Shown piece by piece: positions 35,445-44,000 of a stretch of 64,000 nucleotides of DNA (position 1 is its first letter; the number at the start of each line of letters is the position of its first letter). Both the position numbers and the translations under genes were made by a program. This stretch comes from Hamadaea tsunoensis DSM 44101. Its GTDB lineage: Bacteria > Actinomycetota > Actinomycetes > Mycobacteriales > Micromonosporaceae. The DNA is taken from the NCBI RefSeq assembly GCF_000428945.1, contig NZ_AUAX01000001.1, forward strand, positions 186,001-250,000, written 5' to 3'. A model generated the notes under the pieces. The model was not told the origin of the DNA. It made no database searches and worked only from the letters and a program-made list of their open reading frames with translations.

Positions 35445-35774
35445 GTGGCGAGTAGCACCTCGAAGACCGCGCGCGCGTCCGTCCGGGCCGGTGAGGCCAA
35501 GGGCGGCGCGCTCAGCGTGCTCGGTGAGTTCAAGTACATCATCCCGCTCAACAGCGGGAAGCACGTCTACGTGCGGAACCTCACCAACGGCAAGACCACG
35601 CACCTGAGCACCACCTCGGACGCCTTCGTCGAGGAGATCCGGGCACTGGCCGCCGCCGGCCACGGCGCGAAGATCCGTGCCGAGCTGGTCGCCCTGGAGT
35701 CGACGCACCCGCGCGACGGCTGGGCCGCCACCGAGAAGCGGCTGGCCGACGCCGGCGTCTTCGGCGAGGCCTGA
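35445..35774 (+). CDS. small protein of unknown function
   Basis: A 109-residue soluble protein. A Ser/Thr/Lys-rich N-terminus (about 20 residues) is followed by a compact beta-rich stretch, GEFKYIIPLNSGKHVYVRNL, and an alpha-helical C-terminal half ending GWAATEKRLADAGVFGEA. It has no signal, membrane helix or cysteine. GTG 35445 is supported by AAGGAG 7 bases upstream. A strong promoter with an operator-like palindrome, an overlapping upstream ORF and its own strong terminator mark it as a regulated single-gene unit. I do not recognise the family. Confidence 0.7.
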   Translation: MASSTSKTARASVRAGEAKGGALSVLGEFKYIIPLNSGKHVYVRNLTNGKTTHLSTTSDAFVEEIRALAAAGHGAKIRAELVALESTHPRDGWAATEKRLADAGVFGEA

Positions 35775-35793
35775 TCCTCGCCGCGAGCACACG

Positions 35794-35825
35794 AAAGCCC
35801 CCCACCGCATCCGGTGGGGGGCTTT
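35794..35825 (+). terminator. intrinsic terminator of the small unknown gene
   Basis: AAAGCCCCCCACCG and CGGTGGGGGGCTTT form a perfect 14-bp stem around a 4-base loop, followed by a further T. It starts 20 bases after the stop codon. A C-rich low-complexity stretch (CCCCG units, about 35834-35872) follows. Confidence 0.93.
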
Positions 35826-35899
35826 TCCATCTCCGCCCCCGCCCCGCCCCCGCCCCGGCCCCGGCCCCGCCCGCGAGGCCGCAAGGCCGTGAGTCCCGG

Positions 35900-35967
35900 C
35901 GATCTTGCGCGAATGTACCGGCATTCCGGGCATACGCCGCGAAATTCGGGGCATTCGCGCAAGATCG
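35900..35967. repeat. dispersed palindromic repeat, family B, copy 2
   Basis: Perfect 16-bp outer arms CGATCTTGCGCGAATG and CATTCGCGCAAGATCG enclose TACCGGCATTCCGGGCAT, identical to copy 1 at 27148, then a more variable right inner part. Confidence 0.9.
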
Positions 35968-35974
35968 TCGGGAA

Positions 35975-36040
35975 CTGGCCGCGTCGGCGGACGGGCCGTG
36001 TCGGGGACTGGCCGTGTCGGGGGACGGGCCGTGTCGGGGA
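35975..36040. repeat. four-unit 16-17 bp tandem repeat
   Basis: Units of the type GGCCGTGTCGGGGAC(T/G) run four times, head to tail, immediately downstream of the carbonic anhydrase stop codon. The first unit is the most diverged. I see no coding role. Confidence 0.7.
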
Positions 36041-36044
36041 GGGG

Positions 36045-36677
36045 TCAGATGAGTTGGACGATGCCGGTGTCGAGGTCGTAGACGGCGCCGACGACGCGTA
36101 CGGGCGGGTCGGCGGTCAGGGATTCCTTGATCCCCTCTTCGATCTTGAGCAGCTCCACCGTCCGCTGCACGTGGATGCGCAGCGCCCGGGCCTCCACGTC
36201 GGGCTCGTCCAGCCCGGCCGCGAGTACCGACGGCGCTATCTCGTGCACGAGGTAGCCCAGGGAGCCACGCGGCTTGCGGCCCGCGCGCAGCGACTGCACC
36301 GTCGCCGAGATCGCTCCGCAGCGCTCGTGCCCGAGCACCATCACCAGCGGTACGCCGAGTTCCTGCACCGCGAACTCGACGGAGCCGGCGATGGCCCGGT
36401 CGAGGACGGCGGCGCCGGAGCGCACGACGCAGATGGAGCCGAAGTTCTGGTCGAACACCGCCTCCAGCGGAACCCGGGAGTCGATACAGCCCACGACGAC
36501 GGCGTAGGGCTGCTGGCCGCCGGAGGACGCGGCGGCCGCCGCGATCTCGTGGCCGTACTGGGGCTGCCCGGCCACGAATCGGCCGTTGCCCTGCAGAAGT
36601 TCGGCGAGCGCCTCGGACGCTCCGCGAGGGCGTACGCCCGGCGAAGACGGCGTCGCGGTCGGTGACTGCGGCGTCAT
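36045..36677 (-). CDS. beta-class carbonic anhydrase
   Basis: A 210-residue zinc enzyme interconverting CO2 and bicarbonate. The zinc ligands are in GCIDSRVP (Cys, with the Asp/Arg dyad) and GHERCGA (His and Cys). Bicarbonate supply for acetyl-CoA carboxylase is a usual role in such organisms. ATG 36677 gives MTPQSPTATPSSPG, a disordered lead-in; a GTG at 36743 would add 22 residues. Neither has an ideal ribosome site, so the start is uncertain. Confidence 0.9.
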   Translation of the reverse strand: MTPQSPTATPSSPGVRPRGASEALAELLQGNGRFVAGQPQYGHEIAAAAASSGGQQPYAVVVGCIDSRVPLEAVFDQNFGSICVVRSGAAVLDRAIAGSVEFAVQELGVPLVMVLGHERCGAISATVQSLRAGRKPRGSLGYLVHEIAPSVLAAGLDEPDVEARALRIHVQRTVELLKIEEGIKESLTADPPVRVVGAVYDLDTGIVQLI

Positions 36678-36865
36678 ATGCCCATGCTCGGGCAGATCTC
36701 CCGAACGCGAAAGAGAATGACGGAATACTGCGACTCTGATCACGGAAAAACTCCGGTCATGAGAAAAGTCCGGTCGGGGGAATCTTGGGGGATGTCACCC
36801 ATGGCCCGCACCTGACGGCCTCGGCTAGCCTCGACGCGACAGGTAGCAGCCGGGAGGGGCGATCG

Positions 36866-37522
36866 GTGGGACACGTTCAGGACTGGCTGGCCGGATTCCC
36901 ACCTGCCGTGATCTACCTGTTGGTCGGCTTGATCATCATGATCGAGAGCATGGGCATCCCGCTGCCGGGCGAGCTGGCGCTCATCGGCGCGACCCTGCTG
37001 ACCGCGGCCGGCACCGGCAATCCCGTCTATGTCGCCATCGCCGCCTCGATCGGCGCCATCGTCGGCGACTCCATCGGGTACGCGGTCGGCCACCGGGGCG
37101 GCCGGCCGCTGCTCGTCCGGGCCGGCAAACGGTTCCCCAAACACTTCGGACCCGCGCAACTGGCCAAAGCGGAGGCAGCCTTCGGCCGGTGGGGCGTCTG
37201 GGCGGTGTTCTTCGGCCGGTTCGTCGCCCTGCTGCGGATCCTTGCCGGGCCGCTGGCGGGCGCGCTGCGCGTACCGTATCCGAAGTTCCTGATCGCGAAC
37301 GCGGCCGGCGGCATCGTGTGGGCCTCGGGGACCGTGGCGCTGGTGTACTTCCTGGGTGAGGCCGTGGAGAAGTACCTGAAGGACTTCTCGTGGATCGCGC
37401 TGGGCGTCGCCGTGCTGTTCGGGCTGGGCACGACGTGGTGGTTGAAGCGCAAGGCCCACCGGCAGGTGGCCGACGGTGACGATGACGACACAGTGGTCGC
37501 GACGACGGGCCGCGACCACTAA
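36866..37522 (+). CDS. DedA/SNARE-associated family membrane protein
   Basis: A 218-residue inner-membrane protein with four to five helices. The DedA motifs are GIPLPGELALIGATLL (about 30-45), IGAIVGDSIGYAVG and FFGRFVALLRILAGPLAG (about 120-137), including the conserved Arg and Gly residues. The family takes part in lipid-carrier recycling and membrane homeostasis. I start at GTG 36866, which has GGGAGGGG 6 bases upstream, instead of the frame opening at 36785. A charged tail (DGDDDD) ends the protein. Confidence 0.88.
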   Translation: MGHVQDWLAGFPPAVIYLLVGLIIMIESMGIPLPGELALIGATLLTAAGTGNPVYVAIAASIGAIVGDSIGYAVGHRGGRPLLVRAGKRFPKHFGPAQLAKAEAAFGRWGVWAVFFGRFVALLRILAGPLAGALRVPYPKFLIANAAGGIVWASGTVALVYFLGEAVEKYLKDFSWIALGVAVLFGLGTTWWLKRKAHRQVADGDDDDTVVATTGRDH

Positions 37523-37582
37523 GCTTTGACGGCATTAATTCGCAGCCCTCCGGGCGCGAAGGCGCGAGCAGCCGGGAGCCGC

Positions 37583-39667
37583 ATGTCCGAGACGCCAGTC
37601 AGCCCGCTCGAGCAGGAGATCGCTGTCGAGCAGCGGCACGTCGATCGGGTGTACACGCAGCTCGGGCGCGATCGTGAGGCGGTCACCCGGCTGGAGAAGG
37701 GCGGGTACGGCCTGGCCGGAGCCGGCGTGCCCGGTTCCCTGGTCGACCGCGACGCGATGGTGTTCCACGCGGCGCGGCGCCGGTCGGTGCTCGACGCCGA
37801 GCACGAGGGACTCGTCTTCGGGCGCCTCGACCTGCTCGACCACAAGGTCGCCCGCTACGTCGGCCGGATCGGCGTACGCGAGGAGGGCGTCGTCGGCGAC
37901 GACATCGAACCGCTGGTCGTCGACTGGCGCGCCCCCGCCGCCGAACCCTTCTACCGCGCCACCGCCGCCCAGCCGCTCGGCGTCATCCGCCGGCGCATGA
38001 TCCAGTCCTCCGGCGAGAAGGTCACCGGCATCGAGGACGACCTCCTCGATCCGGAGGCCGCCCCGCCCGGCATGACCGTCATCGGCGACGGCGCCCTGCT
38101 CGCCGCCCTCTCCCGCGCCCGCGGCACCGGCATGCGCGACATCGTCGCCACCATCCAGCAGGAACAGGACGTCGCCATCCGCGCCCCGGGCGGCGGCGTC
38201 ACCGTCGTCGAGGGCGGCCCCGGCACCGGCAAGACCGCCGTCGCGCTGCACCGCGCCGCGTACCTGCTCTATCGCGACCGCGCCCGGTTCGCCGGCGGCG
38301 GCGTCCTCATCGTCGGCCCCTCCCCCGTCTTCGTCTCCTACATCTCCGCCGTCCTGCCCTCCCTCGGCGAGGAGAGCGCCACGCTCCGGTCCCTCGGCGA
38401 GATGATCGACGGCGTACGCGCGACCCGCGAGGAGCCGGCCGCCCTGCACGCGATCAAGGGGTCGGTGCGGATGCGCAAGGTGCTCCGGCGGGCGGCCGAG
38501 GACGCCGTCCCGGACCAGCCTCAGGGCCTGCGTATGCGTTTCCGGGGCGGCTGGCTCGAACTGCCGGCCCGCGAGGTCGAGCAGCTGCGCCGGCAGATCG
38601 TCCGCGGCCAGCGCCGCAACGAGATCCGCGGCCGCGCGTTCGGCGCCGTCCTCGACACGCTGTGGAAGCAGGCGCAGCCGAACCTGCCCGGCTGGGAACA
38701 GTCCCGGTTCGACGAGGAGATGACGGAGAACGAGGACTTCCGCACCTTCCTCAAGCGCTGGTGGCCGTATGTGCGCCCGCTCGACGTCCTCTCCTGGCTC
38801 GCCGACCCCCGCCGCCTGTCCTGGTACGCCTCCGGCATCCTGTCGGCCGCCGAGCAGAGCCGCCTCGCCGCCGCCGTACGCCCCGACGAGCTGTCCATCG
38901 ACGACATCGCGCTGCTCGACGAACTCGACGAGCTGATCGGCCGGCCACCGCGACGCAAGCGCCGGACGAACGGGGGCGGATACCGCGTCATCGGCACCCG
39001 GGCCTCCGGCCAGGAGAAGGTGGCAGACCGCACCGACTACCGCGACTACGCCCACATCATCGTCGACGAATACCAGGACGTCACGCCGATGCAGTGGCGC
39101 ATGGTCGGCCGCCGCGGCGAGATCGCCAGCTGGACGATCGTCGGCGACCCCGCCCAGACCGCCTGGACCGGCGACCCCGGCGAACCCGGCCGCGCCCGCG
39201 AGGCCGCGACCGGCCGCCGCGAACGGCACCAGTTCGCGCTCACCACCAACTACCGCAACCCCGCGGAGATCTTCGAGGTGGCGGCGGCGGAGATCCGGCG
39301 TATCGCCCCGAACCTGCCGCTGCCCCGGGCCGTCCGATCCACGGGGGTATCCCCGGTGGCCTTGTCCGTCCCTCGGTCCGAACTGCGGTCCGCGGTCGTG
39401 TCGGCGGCAACCGCGTTACTGGACGAGGTGGACGGGACGGTCGGGGTCATCACCCCCGAGGGCAGGACACGGGACGACGCCCGGAACTGGCTGCCGGAGA
39501 ACAGCCGCCTCCAGGTCGTCACCGGGTTGGAAGCCAAGGGGATGGAGTACGACGGGGTGTTGGTGGTTTCTCCTGCCCGGCTCCGGGAGGAGTCGGGGGT
39601 GCGGACGTTGTATGTCGCGCTGTCGCGAGCTACTCAGCGGCTCACCACCATCGAAATCGCGTCGTAG
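37583..39667 (+). CDS. HelD/HelR-like superfamily 1 helicase (RNA polymerase recycling ATPase)
   Basis: A 694-residue UvrD-like motor. It has an N-terminal charged coiled-coil (about 5-75, EQEIAVEQRHVDRVYTQL), then VVDWRAPAAEPFYRA, a HelD-family hallmark. Walker A GGPGTGKTAVALHRAAYLLY is at about 213-232. Walker B VDEYQDVTPMQW (about 494), TNYRNPAEI and the C-terminal GLEAKGMEYDGVLVVSP, YVALSRATQRL follow. HelD/HelR proteins pry stalled RNA polymerase from nucleic acid, and HelR-type members can displace rifamycins. I see no rifamycin-associated element upstream. ATG 37583 has GGGAG 4 bases ahead. A fragment resembling its 3' part recurs at 40434-40535. Confidence 0.85.
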   Translation: MSETPVSPLEQEIAVEQRHVDRVYTQLGRDREAVTRLEKGGYGLAGAGVPGSLVDRDAMVFHAARRRSVLDAEHEGLVFGRLDLLDHKVARYVGRIGVREEGVVGDDIEPLVVDWRAPAAEPFYRATAAQPLGVIRRRMIQSSGEKVTGIEDDLLDPEAAPPGMTVIGDGALLAALSRARGTGMRDIVATIQQEQDVAIRAPGGGVTVVEGGPGTGKTAVALHRAAYLLYRDRARFAGGGVLIVGPSPVFVSYISAVLPSLGEESATLRSLGEMIDGVRATREEPAALHAIKGSVRMRKVLRRAAEDAVPDQPQGLRMRFRGGWLELPAREVEQLRRQIVRGQRRNEIRGRAFGAVLDTLWKQAQPNLPGWEQSRFDEEMTENEDFRTFLKRWWPYVRPLDVLSWLADPRRLSWYASGILSAAEQSRLAAAVRPDELSIDDIALLDELDELIGRPPRRKRRTNGGGYRVIGTRASGQEKVADRTDYRDYAHIIVDEYQDVTPMQWRMVGRRGEIASWTIVGDPAQTAWTGDPGEPGRAREAATGRRERHQFALTTNYRNPAEIFEVAAAEIRRIAPNLPLPRAVRSTGVSPVALSVPRSELRSAVVSAATALLDEVDGTVGVITPEGRTRDDARNWLPENSRLQVVTGLEAKGMEYDGVLVVSPARLREESGVRTLYVALSRATQRLTTIEIAS

Positions 39668-39689
39668 CGTTCGTCGGCGAGCTTGCGAT

Positions 39690-39712
39690 AAATATAAGCT
39701 AGACTTATATTT
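39690..39712 (+). promoter_or_regulatory. operator and promoter of the toxin-antitoxin operon
   Basis: AAATATAAG and CTTATATTT are perfect 9-bp arms separated by CTAGA. TATATT (39706-39711) is the -10 box inside the right arm and stands 6 bases before the GTG start, so binding would block the promoter. This AT-rich island is unlike its surroundings. Confidence 0.8.
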
Positions 39713-39717
39713 GAGCA

Positions 39718-40086
39718 GTGTGGGAGGTCAGCCTTCATGCAGAGGTCGAGGCATGGTTCCTCGAACTCTGCGACGCCGACCCGGCGACCGCTGACCTCGT
39801 CGCCGAAGCGATCGACCTACTCTCCGAGCAAGGCCCGGCACTCGGACGCCCGCTCGTCGATCGGATACAGGCCAGCAGGTTCCACAATATGAAGGAGCTC
39901 CGTCCAGGGTCGGCCGGCGCGACCGAGATACGCCTGCTGTTCGCGTTCGATCCGCACCGCGAAGCGATCTTCCTCATCGCCGGCGACAAGTCCGGGCAGT
40001 GGAAGAAGTGGTACCAGTCGGCCATTCCCATCGCCGACAACCGGTATGAAGAGCACCTGACCCAGTTGAAGGAGGAGCAGCCATGA
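39718..40086 (+). CDS. HigB/RelE-like toxin (phage Gp49-like family)
   Basis: A 122-residue protein of the Gp49/HigB group of ribosome-associated mRNA interferases. Typical pieces are VEAWFLEL near the start, LGRPLVDRIQASRFHNMKELRPGS (about 42-65), the strand EIRLLFAFDPHREAIFLIAGDKSGQWKKWY and a basic C-terminal helix. GTG 39718 directly follows a -10 box (leaderless). Its stop overlaps the antitoxin start (ATGA). The order toxin first, antitoxin second is that of HigBA. Confidence 0.85.
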   Translation: MWEVSLHAEVEAWFLELCDADPATADLVAEAIDLLSEQGPALGRPLVDRIQASRFHNMKELRPGSAGATEIRLLFAFDPHREAIFLIAGDKSGQWKKWYQSAIPIADNRYEEHLTQLKEEQP

Positions 40087-40415
40087 GTACGCCGTCCAAC
40101 TGGCGCGAAGTCAAGGCCAAGGCTCGCGCCGCCGATCCGACCTGGGACAGTGACGAACGCACCAGCCGACGAGCCCAGATGCGTGAGGAAATGCTCGCGT
40201 CCGTCAGTGGCGCGCAGCTGGCCGAAATCCGTAAGCAACTGGGCATGACGCAGACCCAGCTCGCCGAATCCGCGGGTATCTCGCAGGCACGGGTCAGCCA
40301 GATCGAGAACGGTGTCGCCACCAGCCTCGAATCACTCCGCGCCTATGTCATGGGCCTGGGCGGCCACCTCGACATCGTGGCCCGTATCGGCAATATCCAG
40401 CTGAACATCGCCTGA
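40083..40415 (+). CDS. HigA-like XRE antitoxin
   Basis: A 110-residue partner of the toxin. The C-terminal half is an XRE/Cro helix-turn-helix (about 52-98, LAEIRKQLGMTQTQLAESAGISQARVSQIENG). The N-terminal charged half probably wraps the toxin. It would repress its own operon through the palindrome at 39690-39712. Base composition is lower in GC than the flanking helD gene, which fits horizontal acquisition. Confidence 0.88.
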   Translation: MSTPSNWREVKAKARAADPTWDSDERTSRRAQMREEMLASVSGAQLAEIRKQLGMTQTQLAESAGISQARVSQIENGVATSLESLRAYVMGLGGHLDIVARIGNIQLNIA

Positions 40416-40433
40416 CGCCGATATCACGTCAGG

Positions 40434-40535
40434 TCCGAAAGCAACCGCCTCCACTCAGCGGCCATCGCGTTGCTGGACGAGGTGGACGCGGACGGTTGGC
40501 GTCATCACCCGAGGGCAGGACGCAGGACGCGACTG
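40434..40535 (+). pseudogene. non-coding fragment similar to the helD 3' region
   Basis: This stretch (GCTGGACGAGGTGGACG..., then CATCACCCGAGGGCAGGAC) repeats helD bases about 39380-39485 with substitutions and indels that destroy the frame. It lies just after the antitoxin gene. It is either a relic of a second helD-like gene or a duplication produced when the toxin-antitoxin module arrived. Confidence 0.6.
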
Positions 40536-40601
40536 CCGGCTCGTCTCAGACGCCCGTCAGCCAGATCGAAACGGTGCCGCCATCCGCAGGGAGCACGATG
40601 C

Positions 40602-41093
40602 TCACAAAATCGTGTTCCGCAGCCATCGGGCGTTCTGCTCCCGAGCGGGGTCTTCCTCGCCGCGCACGATGTAGATCAGCGCATCCGTGAACGTCTCACC
40701 CAAGTCCCACATCACGAGCGGACCGACTGCGATGGTCCGTCCGCCCGGCGCGACATAGGCGCGAAACTGGCTACTCCACATGCCCAGTGGGGTAAAACGC
40801 TCCCCTTCATGTTCTGCGAGCACCCTCGCTTCGTCGATCATGTCGATACACGCGTCGACCGGGTCGACGTACAACGATGACGGCGGCTCTCGGTGGGCGG
40901 AGCTGGCGATCAGGAGATCACCGAACTCCGCCCATATCCGTAGCGCCAGATGGCTTACCTCGAACCCGACGGCCCGGAGGCGTTCGTTCCAGCGGGTGGT
41001 CTCGTGGGATCTCCCAGCGAACCAACCCGCAGACCGCAACGCCTCCAGGACGAACGGATCGTCACCTGCCAGGGACTTCGTCGTAACTGCCAT
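40602..41093 (-). CDS. SUKH-3-like immunity protein
   Basis: A 163-residue soluble protein. The layout LRSAGWFAGRSHETTRWNE, then LRIWAEFGDLLIASS and the C-terminal GEEDPAREQNARWL fits the SUKH-3 branch of the SMI1/KNR4 superfamily, which neutralises polymorphic toxins. Its ATG (41093) lies inside the last 32 bases of the RHS toxin gene, a standard toxin/immunity overlap. It should bind the deaminase-like tip of that toxin. GC content is lower than in the RHS body. Confidence 0.75.
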   Translation of the reverse strand: MAVTTKSLAGDDPFVLEALRSAGWFAGRSHETTRWNERLRAVGFEVSHLALRIWAEFGDLLIASSAHREPPSSLYVDPVDACIDMIDEARVLAEHEGERFTPLGMWSSQFRAYVAPGGRTIAVGPLVMWDLGETFTDALIYIVRGEEDPAREQNARWLRNTIL

Positions 41094-44000
41094 ACACCTT
41101 GCCGATCAGCGTCTTGCACGACTGCTTGCACGGATTGAACGGTTCTCCGTGCGGCTCCGGGGAGCCCATGGGCCGAACTCTGAGCGTACTGAAGGAGCCA
41201 CCGAAGATCGCTGTATCGCCCTCCGCCTTCTGCGCCTCGTTCATGGCGCAGACCTCTGAACAGGTCCGACGATGGCTGGCACCGAGAACATCGTCCAGCG
41301 CGGAACCCGGCTCGATGTCCGTGTCGCCCTGGGTGCGGCCGTAGTAGCGCTTGCCTGACGGCGATGTGTATTCCGTGACGAAGTCCGGCGTCGCGGCCTG
41401 GTTCGATCCACGGTTCGCGTCGGCGTAGTCCCTCAGCGTCGTCCCCTCCGGAGCGGGACCGGGCTCGGGGCTGCAGGCAGTCGTGTTGTGTACGAGGACC
41501 GGGGTGTTGTTGGCGAGGACGTAATAGGTGTGGATGTCCTGGACCGTGAGGTCCCGCATCCACTTGAGCCCGGTCCAGACCTTGATCCCCGTGACGACCT
41601 GGGCCGTCTCCCCGTCCGCGCTGCGCAGGTGCGTACCGACCTGGAGGTCGACAGCCTCGGTCCACCGATTCTGCGAGGCGTTCCAGAACGGGTGGTGCCA
41701 GGTCGTGTGGAGCACCGTGGACTTGCCCGACTTCGTGTCCTTGACGGTGACGTCGGCCAGGTCCTTGTCGTCGTTCTTGTGGAGCACCGTGACCGGTTTG
41801 GCCTCCGTCTTGCCGGTGGCCGGGTCGGTCGCCTTGACCTTGTCGCCGACCTTCACGTCCTCGATACGCCGGGTCGTGCCGTCGGCCATGACGACCCGCG
41901 TGCTCGGGTCGAAGCTGTGGCAGCCCTTGGCCCGGGCCCCGCCGGCCGCGCCCATCACGCCGCCCATGACGGCGCCGCTGATGGTCGAGTTCTTGACGGA
42001 GTTCCAGTCGATGCCCTTGCCGGTGCCCCAGTTGTTGTAGACCTGCATGCCGATGTCGGTCAGGCCGCCGCCGATGCCGCCGCTGATGGCGCCGGAGGCC
42101 GCCCCGACCGCCATGCGGCCGAGCAGGTTGGTGCCGACCTTGGCGCCGACGCCGCAGAGGAGCTTGCCCGCGACCGCGCCGCCGATGCCGCCGGTGACCA
42201 GGCCGAGGGTGCCGGAGACGGCGTTGACCGCCAGTGACTTGCCGAAGTCGCTCAGCGAATGGATCTTGCCTTGGGCCGCGTCTTTGGCGACGTTGATCGC
42301 AATGCCGACAAGCAGGCCGCCCACCGGGCCGAGCGTCACCGTGGCGACGACGGTCAGGGCGATCGCGGCCACCTCGATGATGGCGTCCTTGTGTTCCTTG
42401 ACCCATTGTTTGGCCTTGCTGGCGGCGTCCTTCAGCTTGTTGAGCTTCTTGGTCACCGAGCGCTGGACCTGTTGCTTGAGCTGATGTCCGGCGACCTTGG
42501 CCTTGGCCTTCTCGACCTGGTACGCGCGGTGGTGCTCCTCAGCCTTCTTGGCCGTGTACGTGCGGCCCTTGTTCGCCAGATTCTCCAGGCCGGTCCAGCC
42601 GGCGGAGTGGGCGGCCGACGAGACCTTGCTGAGGCCGTAGTTGAACGCCGAGTAGGTGTAGGAGGCGGCCTGGTTGTACGCGGCCGAGACGGTGTGGTTG
42701 ACGGTCTGGCCGAGGGCCGAGTTGTTCCACGCGTTGGCCGCCTTGCACACCGCGTTCCACCAGGAGCAGTGGCCGCTCGGATCGGTGTGCACCAGCGGGT
42801 TGTCGTCCGCGTACGCGTACCGGTTGGCCGAGACCGAGGTGGGTACCGGGTTGTTGGCGTACGAGTCGCGGTTGTCGAACTGGCCGGTGTCGGTGTTGTA
42901 CCAGCGGGCGAGCATGTTCACCCGGCTGGTGAACGTGTCCGTCCACTCCGACTGGTAGCCCAGGTTGCCGAGCATCCCGGTGGTGGCGGTGACCCGGCCG
43001 AGCGGGTCGTAGGTGGTGGACGCGTCCAGCGCGGTCGAGGACGCGGTGAACTGGCCGACCACGTCGTCGTGCAGGTCGGTCCAGGCCAGCCGGGTGACGC
43101 CGCCGGACTGCTCGCCGAGGACGCCGCCGCCGGGGTCGCGTACGTAGGTGGCGGTGGAGTCGGCGGCGAGGTCGTTGTCCAGGCCGGTGTACGCGAATCC
43201 GGTCCGCAGGCCTCGGCCGAGGGCGTCGTACGCGTACGTCTGGGTGCCGCCGGCGTACTGCTGCGCGGTCACCTGGTCGAACGCGTCGTCGGTGCTCGTG
43301 AGGACGGTGGTTCCGGTCTGCGTCGAGGCGAGGGTGCCCCGGGCCGTGTACGCGTACGTCGTCGCGCCGTCGCCGACGAGCCGGTTCTGGTCGTCGTAGA
43401 CGAAGGTCCGGTTGCCGTTGACCGTGCGGTTGCCGGCCTTGTCGTACGCGTACGGGGTGGTGACCGTGCCCGCCGTCCACGACGTGAGCCGGTTCGCCAG
43501 GTCGTAGGTGTAGGTGTTGGCGGTCGTGGTCCCGTTGAAGTTGGTGGTCTTCTTCGAGATCTCGTTGCCGCCGGCGTCCCAGCCGTAGTCGATCTTGGCG
43601 ATCGAGGTGCCGTCGGACTTCGTCAGGTTCTCCGACAGCACCTGATGCAGATCGTCGTAGGCGAAGACCCGCCGGTTCTGCGTACCCCCGTAGGTGATCT
43701 GGGAGAGCGCGGACCGGGAGTTGTACGCGAAGCTCGCGTCGACGGCGGTGCCGTTCTTGGCGGTGGCGAGGCGGCCGGCGCTGTCGTAGGTGAAGTCGGT
43801 CGTGCCCGCCGCGTCGACGCGGTGGACGAGCCGGCCGTCCTTGTCGTAGGCGAAGGTCGCGTCGCCGGACGGGCCCGTGATGCTGGTGGGCAGGCCGCGG
43901 TCGTCGTAGGCGACGGTGTTGGTGCCCGTCGGCGCGCTGAACGAGGTCATCCGGCCGGCGAGGTCGTAGCCGAAGGTGCGGCCGGTCGTGGCCGCCTCGG

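Noticed and set aside
37523-37582. Rifamycin-associated element before the HelD/HelR gene
   Set aside because: I looked for the GGGGCTTGC/GCAAGCCCC-type repeat and did not find it.
40955-42406. Alternative minus-strand frame over the RHS 3' end
   Set aside because: The frame is offset from the HINT and toxin-tip reading frame and translates to low-complexity Arg/Gly/Gln sequence.
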